DNA of 64,000 nucleotides from Neorhizobium populisoli (GTDB lineage: Bacteria > Pseudomonadota > Alphaproteobacteria > Rhizobiales > Rhizobiaceae): NCBI RefSeq assembly GCF_019430945.1, contig NZ_JAHYCB010000007.1, positions 372,001 to 436,000 of the forward strand, read 5' to 3'. The translations under genes were made by a program, and so were the position numbers. Below, piece by piece: positions 1 to 7,548 of the stretch (the first letter of the stretch is position 1; every line of letters begins with the position of its first letter). The notes beneath the pieces are model-generated. The model did no database searches and had not been told where the DNA came from. It saw nothing but the letters and a program-made list of their open reading frames with translations.

Positions 1-455
1 CGCCCATCCGCCTCGAACAGGTTCGAACCGAGGACCGCTTCCGCGCTGCGTGCGGTCCGCTGAACCGCCGCACCCGACTGTTCGAGAATACGCGCCGCCC
101 CCGGAAAACCGCCCGCCTGCGCAAAAGCCTGCAGTGCGCGGAGATGGGAAATCGTCAGCCGGGCATCAGCCCCGGAACCCCGTTGCGGCACATCGGGGTT
201 AAGCCGCTGACAGCCAGTGCGGATCAATTCCAGCGCACGCAGCGACCGCGCCTGCACCACTCGGCCTTCCGGCGTCGCCATGGCATGGCCGGGCGCCCGC
301 TCCAGAAGCCGGGTGCCGAACAGGTCTTCGAGACGGGAAATGGCTTGCGAAGCGGCAGGCTGGGTCACGCCGACGATATCGGCCGCCTGGGTGAGTGAAC
401 CCGTGCGCAGGCAGGCGCAGAAGAGACGAATATGACGCAGATTGGGGTATTCCAC
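1..455 (-). CDS. LysR-type regulator with two consecutive HTH-like segments, C-terminus outside window
   Basis: About 151 N-terminal residues are present; the rest lies beyond position 1. Residues 4-65 are a typical LysR winged HTH (LRHIRLFCACLRTGSLTQAA, then QPAASQAISRLEDLFGTRLL). Near residue 105 a second LysR-like HTH begins (LTISHLRALQAFAQAGGF ... RSAEAVLGSNLFE), so the protein seems to carry tandem DNA-binding domains instead of one. The start is a GTG at 455-453, preceded by the strong ribosome site GGGGAGGA. It lies downstream of metF on the same strand, 84 bp from its stop, so it may be cotranscribed with, or control, the O-demethylation and ring-cleavage genes. The effector domain cannot be seen. 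Confidence 0.85.
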   Translation of the reverse strand, partial: MEYPNLRHIRLFCACLRTGSLTQAADIVGVTQPAASQAISRLEDLFGTRLLERAPGHAMATPEGRVVQARSLRALELIRTGCQRLNPDVPQRGSGADARLTISHLRALQAFAQAGGFPGAARILEQSGAAVQRTARSAEAVLGSNLFEADG

Positions 456-539
456 GTTCAGTCCTCCCCCGCCGTCCTCCCGGCAGTCGGTCGAAGTGGG
501 AACCGGGCAAGCCTATCACCTGCCCGGCCAATCTCAAAA

Positions 540-1463
540 TCAGAGCGCGACGCTCTTTTCGCCGGTCAGCTGCTCATTCATCCATTCCGCGCTGGCGCGA
601 ATGCCGCCGAGCGGGAAGACGTGGATCTGCTGGATCAGGCTTTCGGGATGCGCTGCCTTATAGTCGGCGATTTCTGCCAGAACTTCCGTCGGCTCGTAAG
701 GCGTCAACAGCTTGGACAGGTCCATGGCGCGTTTCTGCAGCACGTTGAGCGAAGGGCCGACGCCGCAGGCGATCGCGAACTTGATCAGCGTCTGCAGCTT
801 GGTCGGGCCGGCAATGCCTAGATGGATCGGCAGCTTGACGCCGGCTGCTGCGATACGCTCCGCCCAGGCGATGACCGGCTTGGCATCGAAGGCGAACTGC
901 GTGGCGATCGCCATTTCGGCGCCGGAGCGCTCGGCGAATGCATGCTTGATCCGCAAAGCCTCGTCGACGATCCTGGTGCTGCCGTCGAGGTCGATATCCT
1001 TGTTGCCTTCCGGGTGGCCGGCAACATGCAGGCGCTTGAAATGGTACTTGTCGAACAGACCGGAATCGATCAGCTGCATGGAGTTGTTCAGATCGCCAGC
1101 CGGCGATGCTACGCCGCCACCGAGCAGCAGCGCCTGTTCGACGCCGGCTTCATTGTGGTAGCGCTTGATCCAGTCCTCGAGCGTCGCAAGCGTCGGAATG
1201 ATGCGGGCCGGGAAATGCGGCATGACGGCAAAACCGTCATCGGTAAGGCGCTTGGCCGTCGAAACCATGTCCTCGATCGGCGTGCCTTCGATATGGGCGA
1301 TATAGACGCGCGTGCCCTTCGGCAGCAGCGTCTTGAAGTCTTCGACCTTTGCCGCGGTGCGCGGCATGACTTCGATCGAATAACCGGCAATCAGATCCCT
1401 GAAACCGGCGGGCTCGGCGGGTTTTTCTTCCTGTCTGCCCTTGAATAGATTTAACAGTGCCAT
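540..1463 (-). CDS. metF: Methylenetetrahydrofolate reductase (MetF family)
   Basis: 307 aa, TIM-barrel flavoprotein that interconverts 5,10-methylene-THF and 5-methyl-THF. The N-terminal part has the family pattern SIEVMPRTAAKVEDF (normally the S-x-E-x-x-P motif) and the order of conserved blocks IAHIEGTPIEDM, LLGGGVASPAGD and HLGIAGPTKL fits MetF-like proteins. It follows a LigM-type demethylase, which loads the aromatic methyl group on THF. Its likely task is therefore to process the methyl-THF made during O-demethylation rather than methionine synthesis; ligM and metF are also neighbours in Sphingobium SYK-6. A strong ribosome site GGGGGAGG precedes the ATG. Transcription probably reads through from ligM across a stem-loop at 1519-1547. 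Confidence 0.85.
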   Translation of the reverse strand: MALLNLFKGRQEEKPAEPAGFRDLIAGYSIEVMPRTAAKVEDFKTLLPKGTRVYIAHIEGTPIEDMVSTAKRLTDDGFAVMPHFPARIIPTLATLEDWIKRYHNEAGVEQALLLGGGVASPAGDLNNSMQLIDSGLFDKYHFKRLHVAGHPEGNKDIDLDGSTRIVDEALRIKHAFAERSGAEMAIATQFAFDAKPVIAWAERIAAAGVKLPIHLGIAGPTKLQTLIKFAIACGVGPSLNVLQKRAMDLSKLLTPYEPTEVLAEIADYKAAHPESLIQQIHVFPLGGIRASAEWMNEQLTGEKSVAL

Positions 1464-1518
1464 CGTCTAACCTCCCCCGCTTGACCAATGATGAAACGCC
1501 CGATCCAGAGGGCGGAAC

Positions 1519-1547
1519 GGCGTGCGAGAATTGTCTTCTCGCACGCC
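1519..1547 (-). other. Perfect 12-bp stem-loop between ligM and metF
   Basis: GGCGTGCGAGAA at 1519-1530 and its exact complement at 1536-1547 flank a 5-nt loop. On the transcribed (minus) strand it follows the ligM stop by about 8 nt and no U-run follows. It is better read as an mRNA-stabilising or attenuating hairpin between two cotranscribed genes than as a full terminator. Confidence 0.7.
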
Positions 1548-1554
1548 AAGGCCA

Positions 1555-2967
1555 TTAGAGGGCCTTCTTGGTGCGCCAGCTTTCGGCGTAATTTTCACGT
1601 GCTTCCTGTGCGTAAGGCACAGCAGCGACGCGAACGCGGATTTCAGCCTGGCCGTGGTTCTGCTCGACGGAGGTCTTGGACGTGCCGTCATCCGGTTCGC
1701 CCCAGATAAGCGTCAGAATGTCGTTTTCCTTGATGTCGGCATCGACGACGCCGAGCGACAGCATGGAACGCTCGTTGTAGGAGTAACCGTTGAACATCGA
1801 CAGGCCGACCACCTTGCCGTCCTTCATGACCTTGTCGAAGCTCGACGAGGCGTAGTTGGAAAGCGGGAAGTCGATCCACTTCTTGGCCTGTTCACCCGGC
1901 TGGAAGGCCGAAGCGATAACCTTGACCACATCGTCGGAATTCCACTCGAAGGTCACCTTGCGGCGCTGCGGAGTAGCCTTCTGCTTTTCGACGGCGGCGC
2001 GGCCGACGAAGTCGTGGTCGAACTTGACGTAGACGCCGTAACCCAGCTCGTAAGGGTTCAGGTAATAGTCTTCGATATTGTCGGAAACGAAGCTGCCGCC
2101 GATCGAGCCGGACGCTTCGTAGCTCTGGGCCGAAAGCCAGTCGCGGTAACCCTGCAGCTCATCGCCGGTATAGATCGCCGGGAGCGGCGACGGGATCCAG
2201 CCGGATTCCAGCGTGTTGGTGGCATAGGCGCGGCTGCCGACCGGGCGAAGGTCAACGCCGGCTTCTTCAGCGGCCTTGATGATGGCGGCGCGGACTTCGT
2301 CCTTCTGGTCGTAAGGACCCCAGATTTCCAGACCCGGAGCGCCGGCCATGCCGTGACGCAGGGCCTGAACCTTGCGGCCGCCGACATTGATCCACTCGAC
2401 GTGGAAGAACTTGATTTCCGGGATCGGGCCGCCGTTCATCTTTTCGAAGACCTTCGGCGCATCCGGACCCTGGATCTGGTAGCGGTAGTGAATGCGGGTG
2501 ACGAGCTTGCCATCCGGGCGCGACGGCGAGCGCGGGTCATGCGTCAGCTTGACGTTGAACTTGCCGAGCGATGCATTGTAGAGCAGCCAGTTGGCGGTCG
2601 GGGCGCGGCCGACGAGAACGAACTTCTCTTCGGTTTCGCGGAAGATGATCATGTCGCCGATGACGTGACCGGCCGGCGTGACCGGAACGTAGTGCTTGGC
2701 ACGGTTGGTGCCGAAATTGGCGAAGCTGTTGATCGACAGGCTTTCGAGGAACTTCGCGGCGTCAGCACCTTCGACGACGAGTTCGTCCATGTGGTGCGAC
2801 TGATCGAAAAGAACGGCGCCATCGCGCCATGCAGCCTGTTCGGAACGCCAGTTGGAGAATTCCGGAGCGACGACCGGGTATACATAGATGCCAGTCTTGG
2901 AGTTGCGCAGATGCTCGACGGTGTTACCGGCATCCTTCAAAACTTGAGTGAGATTAGCCTGGGACAC
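1555..2967 (-). CDS. ligM: THF-dependent vanillate / 3-O-methylgallate O-demethylase (LigM-like)
   Basis: 470 aa, aminomethyltransferase (GcvT/DmdA) fold. The sequence agrees over its length with my memory of Sphingobium LigM (471 aa): VAPEFSNWR near residue 35, LFDQSHHMDEL, YVPVTPAGHVIGD, LRHGMAGAPGLEIWGPY, TLESGWIPSPLPAIYTGDEL and SYEASGSIGGSFVSDNIEDYY. LigM moves the O-methyl of vanillate or 3-O-methylgallate to tetrahydrofolate, giving protocatechuate or gallate. The start is GTG (2967-2965) with GGAGG six bases upstream. A GTATAC palindrome about 30 bp upstream (2994-3007) is a candidate GntR operator. The neighbours metF and the gal genes support the role; the exact methoxy-aromatic substrate is not decided by sequence. 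Confidence 0.88.
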   Translation of the reverse strand: MSQANLTQVLKDAGNTVEHLRNSKTGIYVYPVVAPEFSNWRSEQAAWRDGAVLFDQSHHMDELVVEGADAAKFLESLSINSFANFGTNRAKHYVPVTPAGHVIGDMIIFRETEEKFVLVGRAPTANWLLYNASLGKFNVKLTHDPRSPSRPDGKLVTRIHYRYQIQGPDAPKVFEKMNGGPIPEIKFFHVEWINVGGRKVQALRHGMAGAPGLEIWGPYDQKDEVRAAIIKAAEEAGVDLRPVGSRAYATNTLESGWIPSPLPAIYTGDELQGYRDWLSAQSYEASGSIGGSFVSDNIEDYYLNPYELGYGVYVKFDHDFVGRAAVEKQKATPQRRKVTFEWNSDDVVKVIASAFQPGEQAKKWIDFPLSNYASSSFDKVMKDGKVVGLSMFNGYSYNERSMLSLGVVDADIKENDILTLIWGEPDDGTSKTSVEQNHGQAEIRVRVAAVPYAQEARENYAESWRTKKAL

Positions 2968-2993
2968 GGAATTCCTCCCTGTGGTTTGAAGTG

Positions 2994-3007
2994 TCGTGTA
3001 TACATGA
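2994..3007. promoter_or_regulatory. Candidate GntR/FCD operator upstream of ligM
   Basis: TCGTGTATACATGA is a 14-bp near-palindrome (one mismatched pair) around TGTATACA, 27-40 bp upstream of the ligM GTG. FadR/FCD-type GntR proteins commonly bind GT-(N2-3)-AC palindromes of this size. The same core recurs at 3930-3937 in front of the GntR gene and, less well, at 3990-3997. Confidence 0.6.
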
Positions 3008-3108
3008 CGACATCAGCGCACAAATGCAAGGGGGAATGTTCGGGTCACTTACGATCGCCCTCGGATGGTAAATCGGGGACTTAACGGCGACAGAAAGGTG
3101 GCCAAATC

Positions 3109-3843
3109 CTAGGAATTGAGGAGCACCAGGCCGGGCACGCTCAGCATCAGCTCAGGATCTTCGAACACCGCGTAATCAAGGTTCTTGCGGGCGATGCGGG
3201 CATGTTCGCGACCAATGAACTCGGCCCGCGCGCCTTCGCGTCCGGCGATCGCCTGCACCATTGATCGGTGCTGATCCTGGGCAATATGCAGCGATTGCCG
3301 AAAGGCTGCGACATGCGCGCGGCCCGACAAGAAGGCCGAGGGCGAGGCTAAAGGAAGCCGCGTCGCGCGCTCCACTTCGCGCTGGATCACCGAACTGCCG
3401 GACAGCTCGACGAGCACGACATGGAACTTGGCGTTCGCATCGGAATAGGCTTCGAGATCCACCTCGTCCGCGCCTTCGCCAAAACAGTCCTCCAAACGTG
3501 CCAGCAATTCGCGAAGCTGGTCGAGCCCCGCCTGCGACACTCCGCGCTCGGCTGCCAAACGCGCCGCCGTGCCTTCGAGAACCCCGCGCAGCTCAATTGC
3601 ATCGACCGCGTCCGCATAGGTGAAGCTGCGCACCACGAAGCCGCCATTGGCGAGGCGATCCAGCAACCCTTCCTCGGCGAGCCGCGACATGACCTCGCGC
3701 ACCGGCGTGCGGGAAATCTGCAGCGTCTCGGCAAGCGGAACCTCGAACAGCCGCGTGCCGCCGGGATAATCGCCGCTCAGGATTTTCTTGCGAAGCTCCA
3801 TCAGCGCGCGAGTCGTGTGGGTCGTTCTCGAGCTTTCTTCCAA
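3109..3843 (-). CDS. GntR family regulator, FadR/FCD subfamily
   Basis: 244 aa. Residues 5-75 form the GntR winged HTH (LRKKILSGDYPGGTRLFEVP, then ISRTPVREVMSRLAEEGLL), and the rest is the all-helical FCD ligand domain with the metal-binding-type pattern DANAKFHVVL and late histidines (IAQDQHRSMVQAI). The start appears to be TTG at 3843-3841 with AAGGA upstream, since no ATG is available before the HTH. It sits between the ring-cleavage genes and ligM, all on one strand. TGTATACA sites lie upstream of its own gene and upstream of ligM, so it probably autoregulates and controls O-demethylation in response to an aromatic acid. Confidence 0.88.
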   Translation of the reverse strand: MEESSRTTHTTRALMELRKKILSGDYPGGTRLFEVPLAETLQISRTPVREVMSRLAEEGLLDRLANGGFVVRSFTYADAVDAIELRGVLEGTAARLAAERGVSQAGLDQLRELLARLEDCFGEGADEVDLEAYSDANAKFHVVLVELSGSSVIQREVERATRLPLASPSAFLSGRAHVAAFRQSLHIAQDQHRSMVQAIAGREGARAEFIGREHARIARKNLDYAVFEDPELMLSVPGLVLLNS

Positions 3844-3929
3844 TTCAACATCCTTGCCAGCGGCGAGGCAGCAACCTCAGCCTGTCCATGGCAAATCTTA
3901 GCGATAGAAGATGAATTGGCCAAGCCCCA

Positions 3930-3937
3930 TGTATACA
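3930..3937. promoter_or_regulatory. Candidate GntR operator, upstream of the GntR gene
   Basis: Perfect 8-bp palindrome TGTATACA, 87 bp upstream of the regulator's TTG start. It has the same core as the ligM site. A third, weaker copy (CGTATACA, 3990-3997) lies just before the stop of the upstream gene. Confidence 0.5.
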
Positions 3938-4002
3938 GCCGATTTCAGCACCTGAACCGTGGGGTTCAGTGCCTTAACAAGCTAGACCGCGTATACAAGC
4001 GC

Positions 4003-4872
4003 TCAGCTGCTGCGGCGGGCCGCCAGTACGCGAATAACTGTCTCGCGCAGATCGCCTGACGCCTTCACGCCGCTTGCCGCCATCGCGTCCTGAATAGCGG
4101 CCGTCTCGCGGGCAATGCCGCCATTCAGGCCCAGTGCGTCGAGCGTCACGCCGCTTTCGCGCATTTCTGCCGCACGGCGGCGGCCATGACGTGTCGTCCG
4201 CTCGAACTGGTAGTCCGGAAATTTCGACCAATCGAGACCGGGAAAGCTGCCAGAGAGCGATGCCAGGATCTCTTCGAAACAGCCCGAAGCTTCCGCTGCC
4301 AGCAGCGCCTCTACGGTAATCGCCTCAAGCCCCTTTACGAAGACGGATCGCACCATCTTGATCGCCGTCGCCGATCCCACCTTCTCACCGGCGAAATCCG
4401 CACTGAAACCGAGACCGCGGAACTGCTCCAGAAGCTCTTCAGCCGTATTGCCCGCCAGTAGAACAGGCGTCGCATGCCCCTTCGGATACACGGGCGCCAT
4501 CACGGCCATGTCGAGATAGTCCGCACCCGAACCGTTGATCAGCTCGGCAGTCTCCCGTTTGCGGCCCGGAGAGACGGAATTGATGTCGATGAACAATGCG
4601 CCCTGTCCAAGATGCTGCGCGATCGACTGCGCTGCGGCAAGGCTCTGGTCGGCCGTGACGGCGCTGAAAATCCATTCGGCATCGGCAAGCCCCGCCGGCG
4701 TTTCCACCATCCGGACGCCGCGGCTGGTGATCGCATCCTGCATGTCGGCTGCACTGTCCGCCTTGTCGAGCAGCATATCGTATGCCCAGAACTCGCCGCC
4801 ATCGAGCCTCGGCGCGAGACTGTCATGGAAGGCTCGGGCCGCTTCGCCGAACCCCAGGAATGCAATTCTCAT
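4003..4872 (-). CDS. NAD(P)-binding beta-hydroxyacid-dehydrogenase-like protein (DUF1932)
   Basis: 289 aa. The N-terminus MRIAFLGFGEAARAF is a Rossmann G-x-G-x-x-A fold of the 6-phosphogluconate / 3-hydroxyisobutyrate dehydrogenase superfamily, with the substrate-loop-like stretch DINSVSPGRK and DMAVMAPVY. The C-terminal half carries the pattern KMVRSVFVKGLEAITVEALLAAE seen in DUF1932 proteins. It is the fifth gene of the apparent VOC-galB-galC-galD operon, 17 bp after galD. A role in reducing or oxidising a 2-oxo or hydroxy acid of the ring-cleavage route is plausible, but no characterised gallate or protocatechuate pathway I know requires it. Its substrate is unassigned. Confidence 0.75.
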   Translation of the reverse strand: MRIAFLGFGEAARAFHDSLAPRLDGGEFWAYDMLLDKADSAADMQDAITSRGVRMVETPAGLADAEWIFSAVTADQSLAAAQSIAQHLGQGALFIDINSVSPGRKRETAELINGSGADYLDMAVMAPVYPKGHATPVLLAGNTAEELLEQFRGLGFSADFAGEKVGSATAIKMVRSVFVKGLEAITVEALLAAEASGCFEEILASLSGSFPGLDWSKFPDYQFERTTRHGRRRAAEMRESGVTLDALGLNGGIARETAAIQDAMAASGVKASGDLRETVIRVLAARRSS

Positions 4873-4889
4873 CGTCTCGTTCCTCGCAC

Positions 4890-5945
4890 TCAGTTGCCGA
4901 AAACCATGCCATCAAACAGTTTGCGCGCGGTGCGCAGAACGGCGGCACGATAAACCTCACCATCCTTCATCGTCGCGATGACGCTCATCTCGCCGGTCGG
5001 ATGTTCGATCGACATCAGCTTCTCGTCGCCACCAGGAATGACTGCCAGTTCGGATGCCGGCCCTTCGGGCAGGAGACATGCCGTCGCGACGCTGACTGCG
5101 CCCAGTACACCGATCGCATCGTGGCAGGTATGCGGAATGAAAGTGCGCGTGGAGATCGCTCCGCCCGCCGTCGGCGCCGAGACCATCGTCATCTTCGGCA
5201 CGGATTTTTTCGTCACATCACCGAGATTCATCATCGGCCCGGCCTTCAAGCGGATCGCCTCCAGCTTGGCGCGCAGTTCCTGATTGGCTTCGATATCCTT
5301 CGGGCTTTCGTCACCGTTGATACCCAGCACATCGGCCCGCATCACGACGCAAGGCATACCGTTGTCGATCAGCGTGCAGGCGACGCCGTCGATCTCGTCC
5401 ACCGCATTGCCGGTCGGCAGCAGCGCACCACAGGAGGAACCGGCGGTATCGGCAAATACGATCGGCACCGGCGCGGAGGTGCCCGGTACGCCATCGATCC
5501 GCGCCGTTCCCTTGTAAGTTACCTTGCCGCCGGGCGTCTCGATCGTCGCGATGGCGATCTGACCGGTATTTTCCATGAAGATCGAAACTTCGGTCCTGTC
5601 ACCTTTCACCGGCACCAGCCCGCGCTCGATGGCGAAAGGCCCGATACCGGCAAGGATATTGCCGCAGTTTTGAGCATCAGTAACAATCGGCTGGTCAACG
5701 AAGACCTGCAGGAAGAGATAGTCTATATCGACCCCTTCCCGCTCGGATTTTTTCACGACCGCAACTTTTGACGTGAGCGGATTGGCGCCACCCATGCCAT
5801 CGATCTGGCGGGCGTCGGGCGAGCCCATGACGCGAAGGAGAAAACCATCGCGATCTTCCGGCAGGTCTTCGGCGAGGAAATATCCGCCCTTGGATGTGCC
5901 GCCGCGCATCCACATGCATCGGATGCCGGTTTCTGTGTCAGTCAT
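4890..5945 (-). CDS. galD: 4-Oxalomesaconate tautomerase (GalD / PrpF family)
   Basis: 351 aa. PrpF-type two-domain isomerase: MWMRGGTSKGGYFLAEDLP near residue 10, QIDGMGGANPLTSKVAVV, DAQNCGNILAGIGPFAIE with the family cysteine, and the second half-motif ISTRTFIPHTCHDAIGVLGA. GalD converts the keto form of 4-oxalomesaconate to the enol substrate of the GalB hydratase. The neighbours galB and galC make this a safer call than generic PrpF or methylitaconate isomerase. I start at the ATG 5945-5943, which has GGGAGG nearby. The longer frame to 6023 runs into a RIME-like repeat and is not expected to be coding. Confidence 0.85.
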   Translation of the reverse strand: MTDTETGIRCMWMRGGTSKGGYFLAEDLPEDRDGFLLRVMGSPDARQIDGMGGANPLTSKVAVVKKSEREGVDIDYLFLQVFVDQPIVTDAQNCGNILAGIGPFAIERGLVPVKGDRTEVSIFMENTGQIAIATIETPGGKVTYKGTARIDGVPGTSAPVPIVFADTAGSSCGALLPTGNAVDEIDGVACTLIDNGMPCVVMRADVLGINGDESPKDIEANQELRAKLEAIRLKAGPMMNLGDVTKKSVPKMTMVSAPTAGGAISTRTFIPHTCHDAIGVLGAVSVATACLLPEGPASELAVIPGGDEKLMSIEHPTGEMSVIATMKDGEVYRAAVLRTARKLFDGMVFGN

Positions 5946-5957
5946 AGTTACCTCCCT

Positions 5958-6096
5958 CTTCTCCCCAGCGGGGAGAAGTGCCGAGCGAATGCGAGGCGAT
6001 GAGGGGGCTACACGGAGCAACACCTACCATTGGCGTTTGAGCGCTTGGCCCCCTCATCCGACCCTTCGGGCCACCTTCTCCCCGCTGGGGAGAAGG
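5958..6096. repeat. RIME-like palindromic mosaic element inside the gal operon
   Basis: Two palindromes flank about 100 bp: CTTCTCCCC/GGGGAGAAG (5958-5966 and 5970-5978, 3-nt loop) and CCTTCTCCCC/GGGGAGAAGG (6074-6083 and 6087-6096). Inner GATGAGGGGGC and GCCCCCTCATC copies are also inverted. This resembles the Rhizobium-specific intergenic mosaic elements. A related copy is at 59946-60084. It separates galC from galD within one transcription unit. Confidence 0.75.
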
Positions 6097-6114
6097 GAAA
6101 ACGGCACCCACCGC

Positions 6115-6786
6115 TCAAATATACTTCAAACCCTTTTCCGCGAGCTTGCCGCGCATGTCGTAGATATCGAGGCCAAGCTCGCCAGCCGCGAGCCGCTTGC
6201 GCTTGTCATCTTCGGCAGCCACACGAGCTTCCGCCTTCTTCGCCACCGCCTCGGCCTCTTCACGAGCGACGACGCAAACGCCGTCATCGTCGGCGATGAT
6301 CACATCGCCCGGACGCACATAGGCACCGGCGCAGACGACCGGCACGTTGACCGAACCGAGCGTTTCCTTGACTGTGCCCTGCGCGAAGGTCGCCTTCGAC
6401 CAGACCGGGAATTCCATATCGGTCAGATCGGCCACATCCCGCACGCCGGCATCGATGATCAGACCCTTGCAGCCGCGCGCCAGCGCCGAGGTCGCCAACA
6501 GATCCCCGAAATAACCGTCCTCGCAAGGGCTGGTCGGCGCCAGCACCAGAATGTCGCCAGCCTTCAACTGCTCGATCGCTACATGCAGCATCCAGTTGTC
6601 GCCCGGCGGCGCGGAGATCGTCACCGCGCTTGCGGCAAGGCGGGCGCCCGAATAGATCGGCCGCATATAGCTGGCGAGCAAGCCCTTGCGGCCCTGCGCC
6701 TCATGAACGGTGGCAACACCGCAGGCGGCCAGCCGGTCGATGACCGACTGATCAGCACGCTCGATATTCTGGACGACGACACCCAT
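6115..6786 (-). CDS. galC: 4-Carboxy-4-hydroxy-2-oxoadipate aldolase (GalC / LigK, RraA fold)
   Basis: 223 aa class II pyruvate aldolase of the RraA-like fold. It cleaves 4-carboxy-4-hydroxy-2-oxoadipate to pyruvate and oxaloacetate, the last step of gallate and protocatechuate 4,5-cleavage. Visible signatures are ACGVATVHEAQGRKGLL near the N-terminus and the metal/substrate stretch CKGLIIDAGVRDVADL, with the family Arg-Asp pair. The length fits LigK/GalC (about 220-230 aa), which is longer than RNase-E inhibitor RraA (about 160). It starts 15 bp after the galB stop, with AGGAAGGTG upstream, and precedes galD across the mosaic repeat. Confidence 0.88.
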   Translation of the reverse strand: MGVVVQNIERADQSVIDRLAACGVATVHEAQGRKGLLASYMRPIYSGARLAASAVTISAPPGDNWMLHVAIEQLKAGDILVLAPTSPCEDGYFGDLLATSALARGCKGLIIDAGVRDVADLTDMEFPVWSKATFAQGTVKETLGSVNVPVVCAGAYVRPGDVIIADDDGVCVVAREEAEAVAKKAEARVAAEDDKRKRLAAGELGLDIYDMRGKLAEKGLKYI

Positions 6787-6801
6787 CGGAGTTCACCTTC
6801 C

Positions 6802-7530
6802 TCAGAGTTCGTCGACGGTGCGCGGAAAGACCGACTGGAAGCCTTCCGCATGGGTCGACTTGCGTCCACTGGCCTGGCCGCCGGAATTGCGCATGAAGTG
6901 GTTGCCGCGGTTCTCGGCAACGTTCTTGTAGAAGTCCCAGAGATGTTCCTGGCCTTCCATGCACTGGATGGCCGCCCACTTCTTGTCCCAGACGGGCGAG
7001 ATGTCGAGAAAGACGTCCGGCTTCCATTCCATCTGTTCGGTCTGGTGCGGCTCGAACAGATAGAGCTGCGGCGCGCCGAGCACTTTCTCACCTGGATTGT
7101 GGCCCCAGGCCTGGGCGATCATGCGGGCTTCGATCGCCACCTGCGTCGCATACATGTGGTCGGTATTGTAGTTGTCGACCTTGGAATGCGACAGCATGAA
7201 TTCCGGCTGCACCTTGCGGATCACGTCGACCAACTTGAACTTGGCGTCCTGATCCACGACTAGCGGATAATCGCCAAGATCGAAGAACTGAATGTCGGTG
7301 ACATCGAGCGCCTTGGCAGCCGCTTCAGCCTCCTTGCGGCGCTCGGTCTTGACCTTTTCCAGCGTCATGCCCGGATTCTTCCAGAGTTTGGCGCTCTCGC
7401 CACGTTCGCCATAGGACAGGCAGATGACGGTGACTTCGTAACCTTTGGATTCGTGCAGCGCGATCGCGCCGCCGCAGCGCCAGACGAAATCCGCCGAATG
7501 GGCGCTGATGACCAATGCTGTCTTTGCCAT
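6802..7530 (-). CDS. galB: 4-Oxalomesaconate hydratase (GalB, LmbE/PIG-L fold)
   Basis: 242 aa. The N-terminus MAKTALVISAHSADFVWRCG has the A-H-x-x-D zinc motif (His11, Asp14) of the LmbE/PIG-L family, and DNYNTDHMYATQVAIEARM supplies the later histidine. In Pseudomonas putida GalB is an LmbE-fold, zinc-dependent hydratase that turns enol-4-oxalomesaconate into 4-carboxy-4-hydroxy-2-oxoadipate. Genes for GalC and GalD follow directly, which separates it from sugar deacetylases of the same fold. The ATG is 18 bp from the stop of the upstream dioxygenase, so the two are probably cotranscribed. Confidence 0.88.
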   Translation of the reverse strand: MAKTALVISAHSADFVWRCGGAIALHESKGYEVTVICLSYGERGESAKLWKNPGMTLEKVKTERRKEAEAAAKALDVTDIQFFDLGDYPLVVDQDAKFKLVDVIRKVQPEFMLSHSKVDNYNTDHMYATQVAIEARMIAQAWGHNPGEKVLGAPQLYLFEPHQTEQMEWKPDVFLDISPVWDKKWAAIQCMEGQEHLWDFYKNVAENRGNHFMRNSGGQASGRKSTHAEGFQSVFPRTVDEL

Positions 7531-7548
7531 GATATGCCTCGTAATATC

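Noticed and set aside
2876..2885. A further GTATAC in ligM
   Set aside because: Inside coding sequence (the YVYP codons) with no dyad beyond six bases; likely chance.
5946..6023. Upstream extension of galD
   Set aside because: It is encoded by the RIME-like repeat; the ATG at 5945 has its own ribosome site and begins the conserved sequence.
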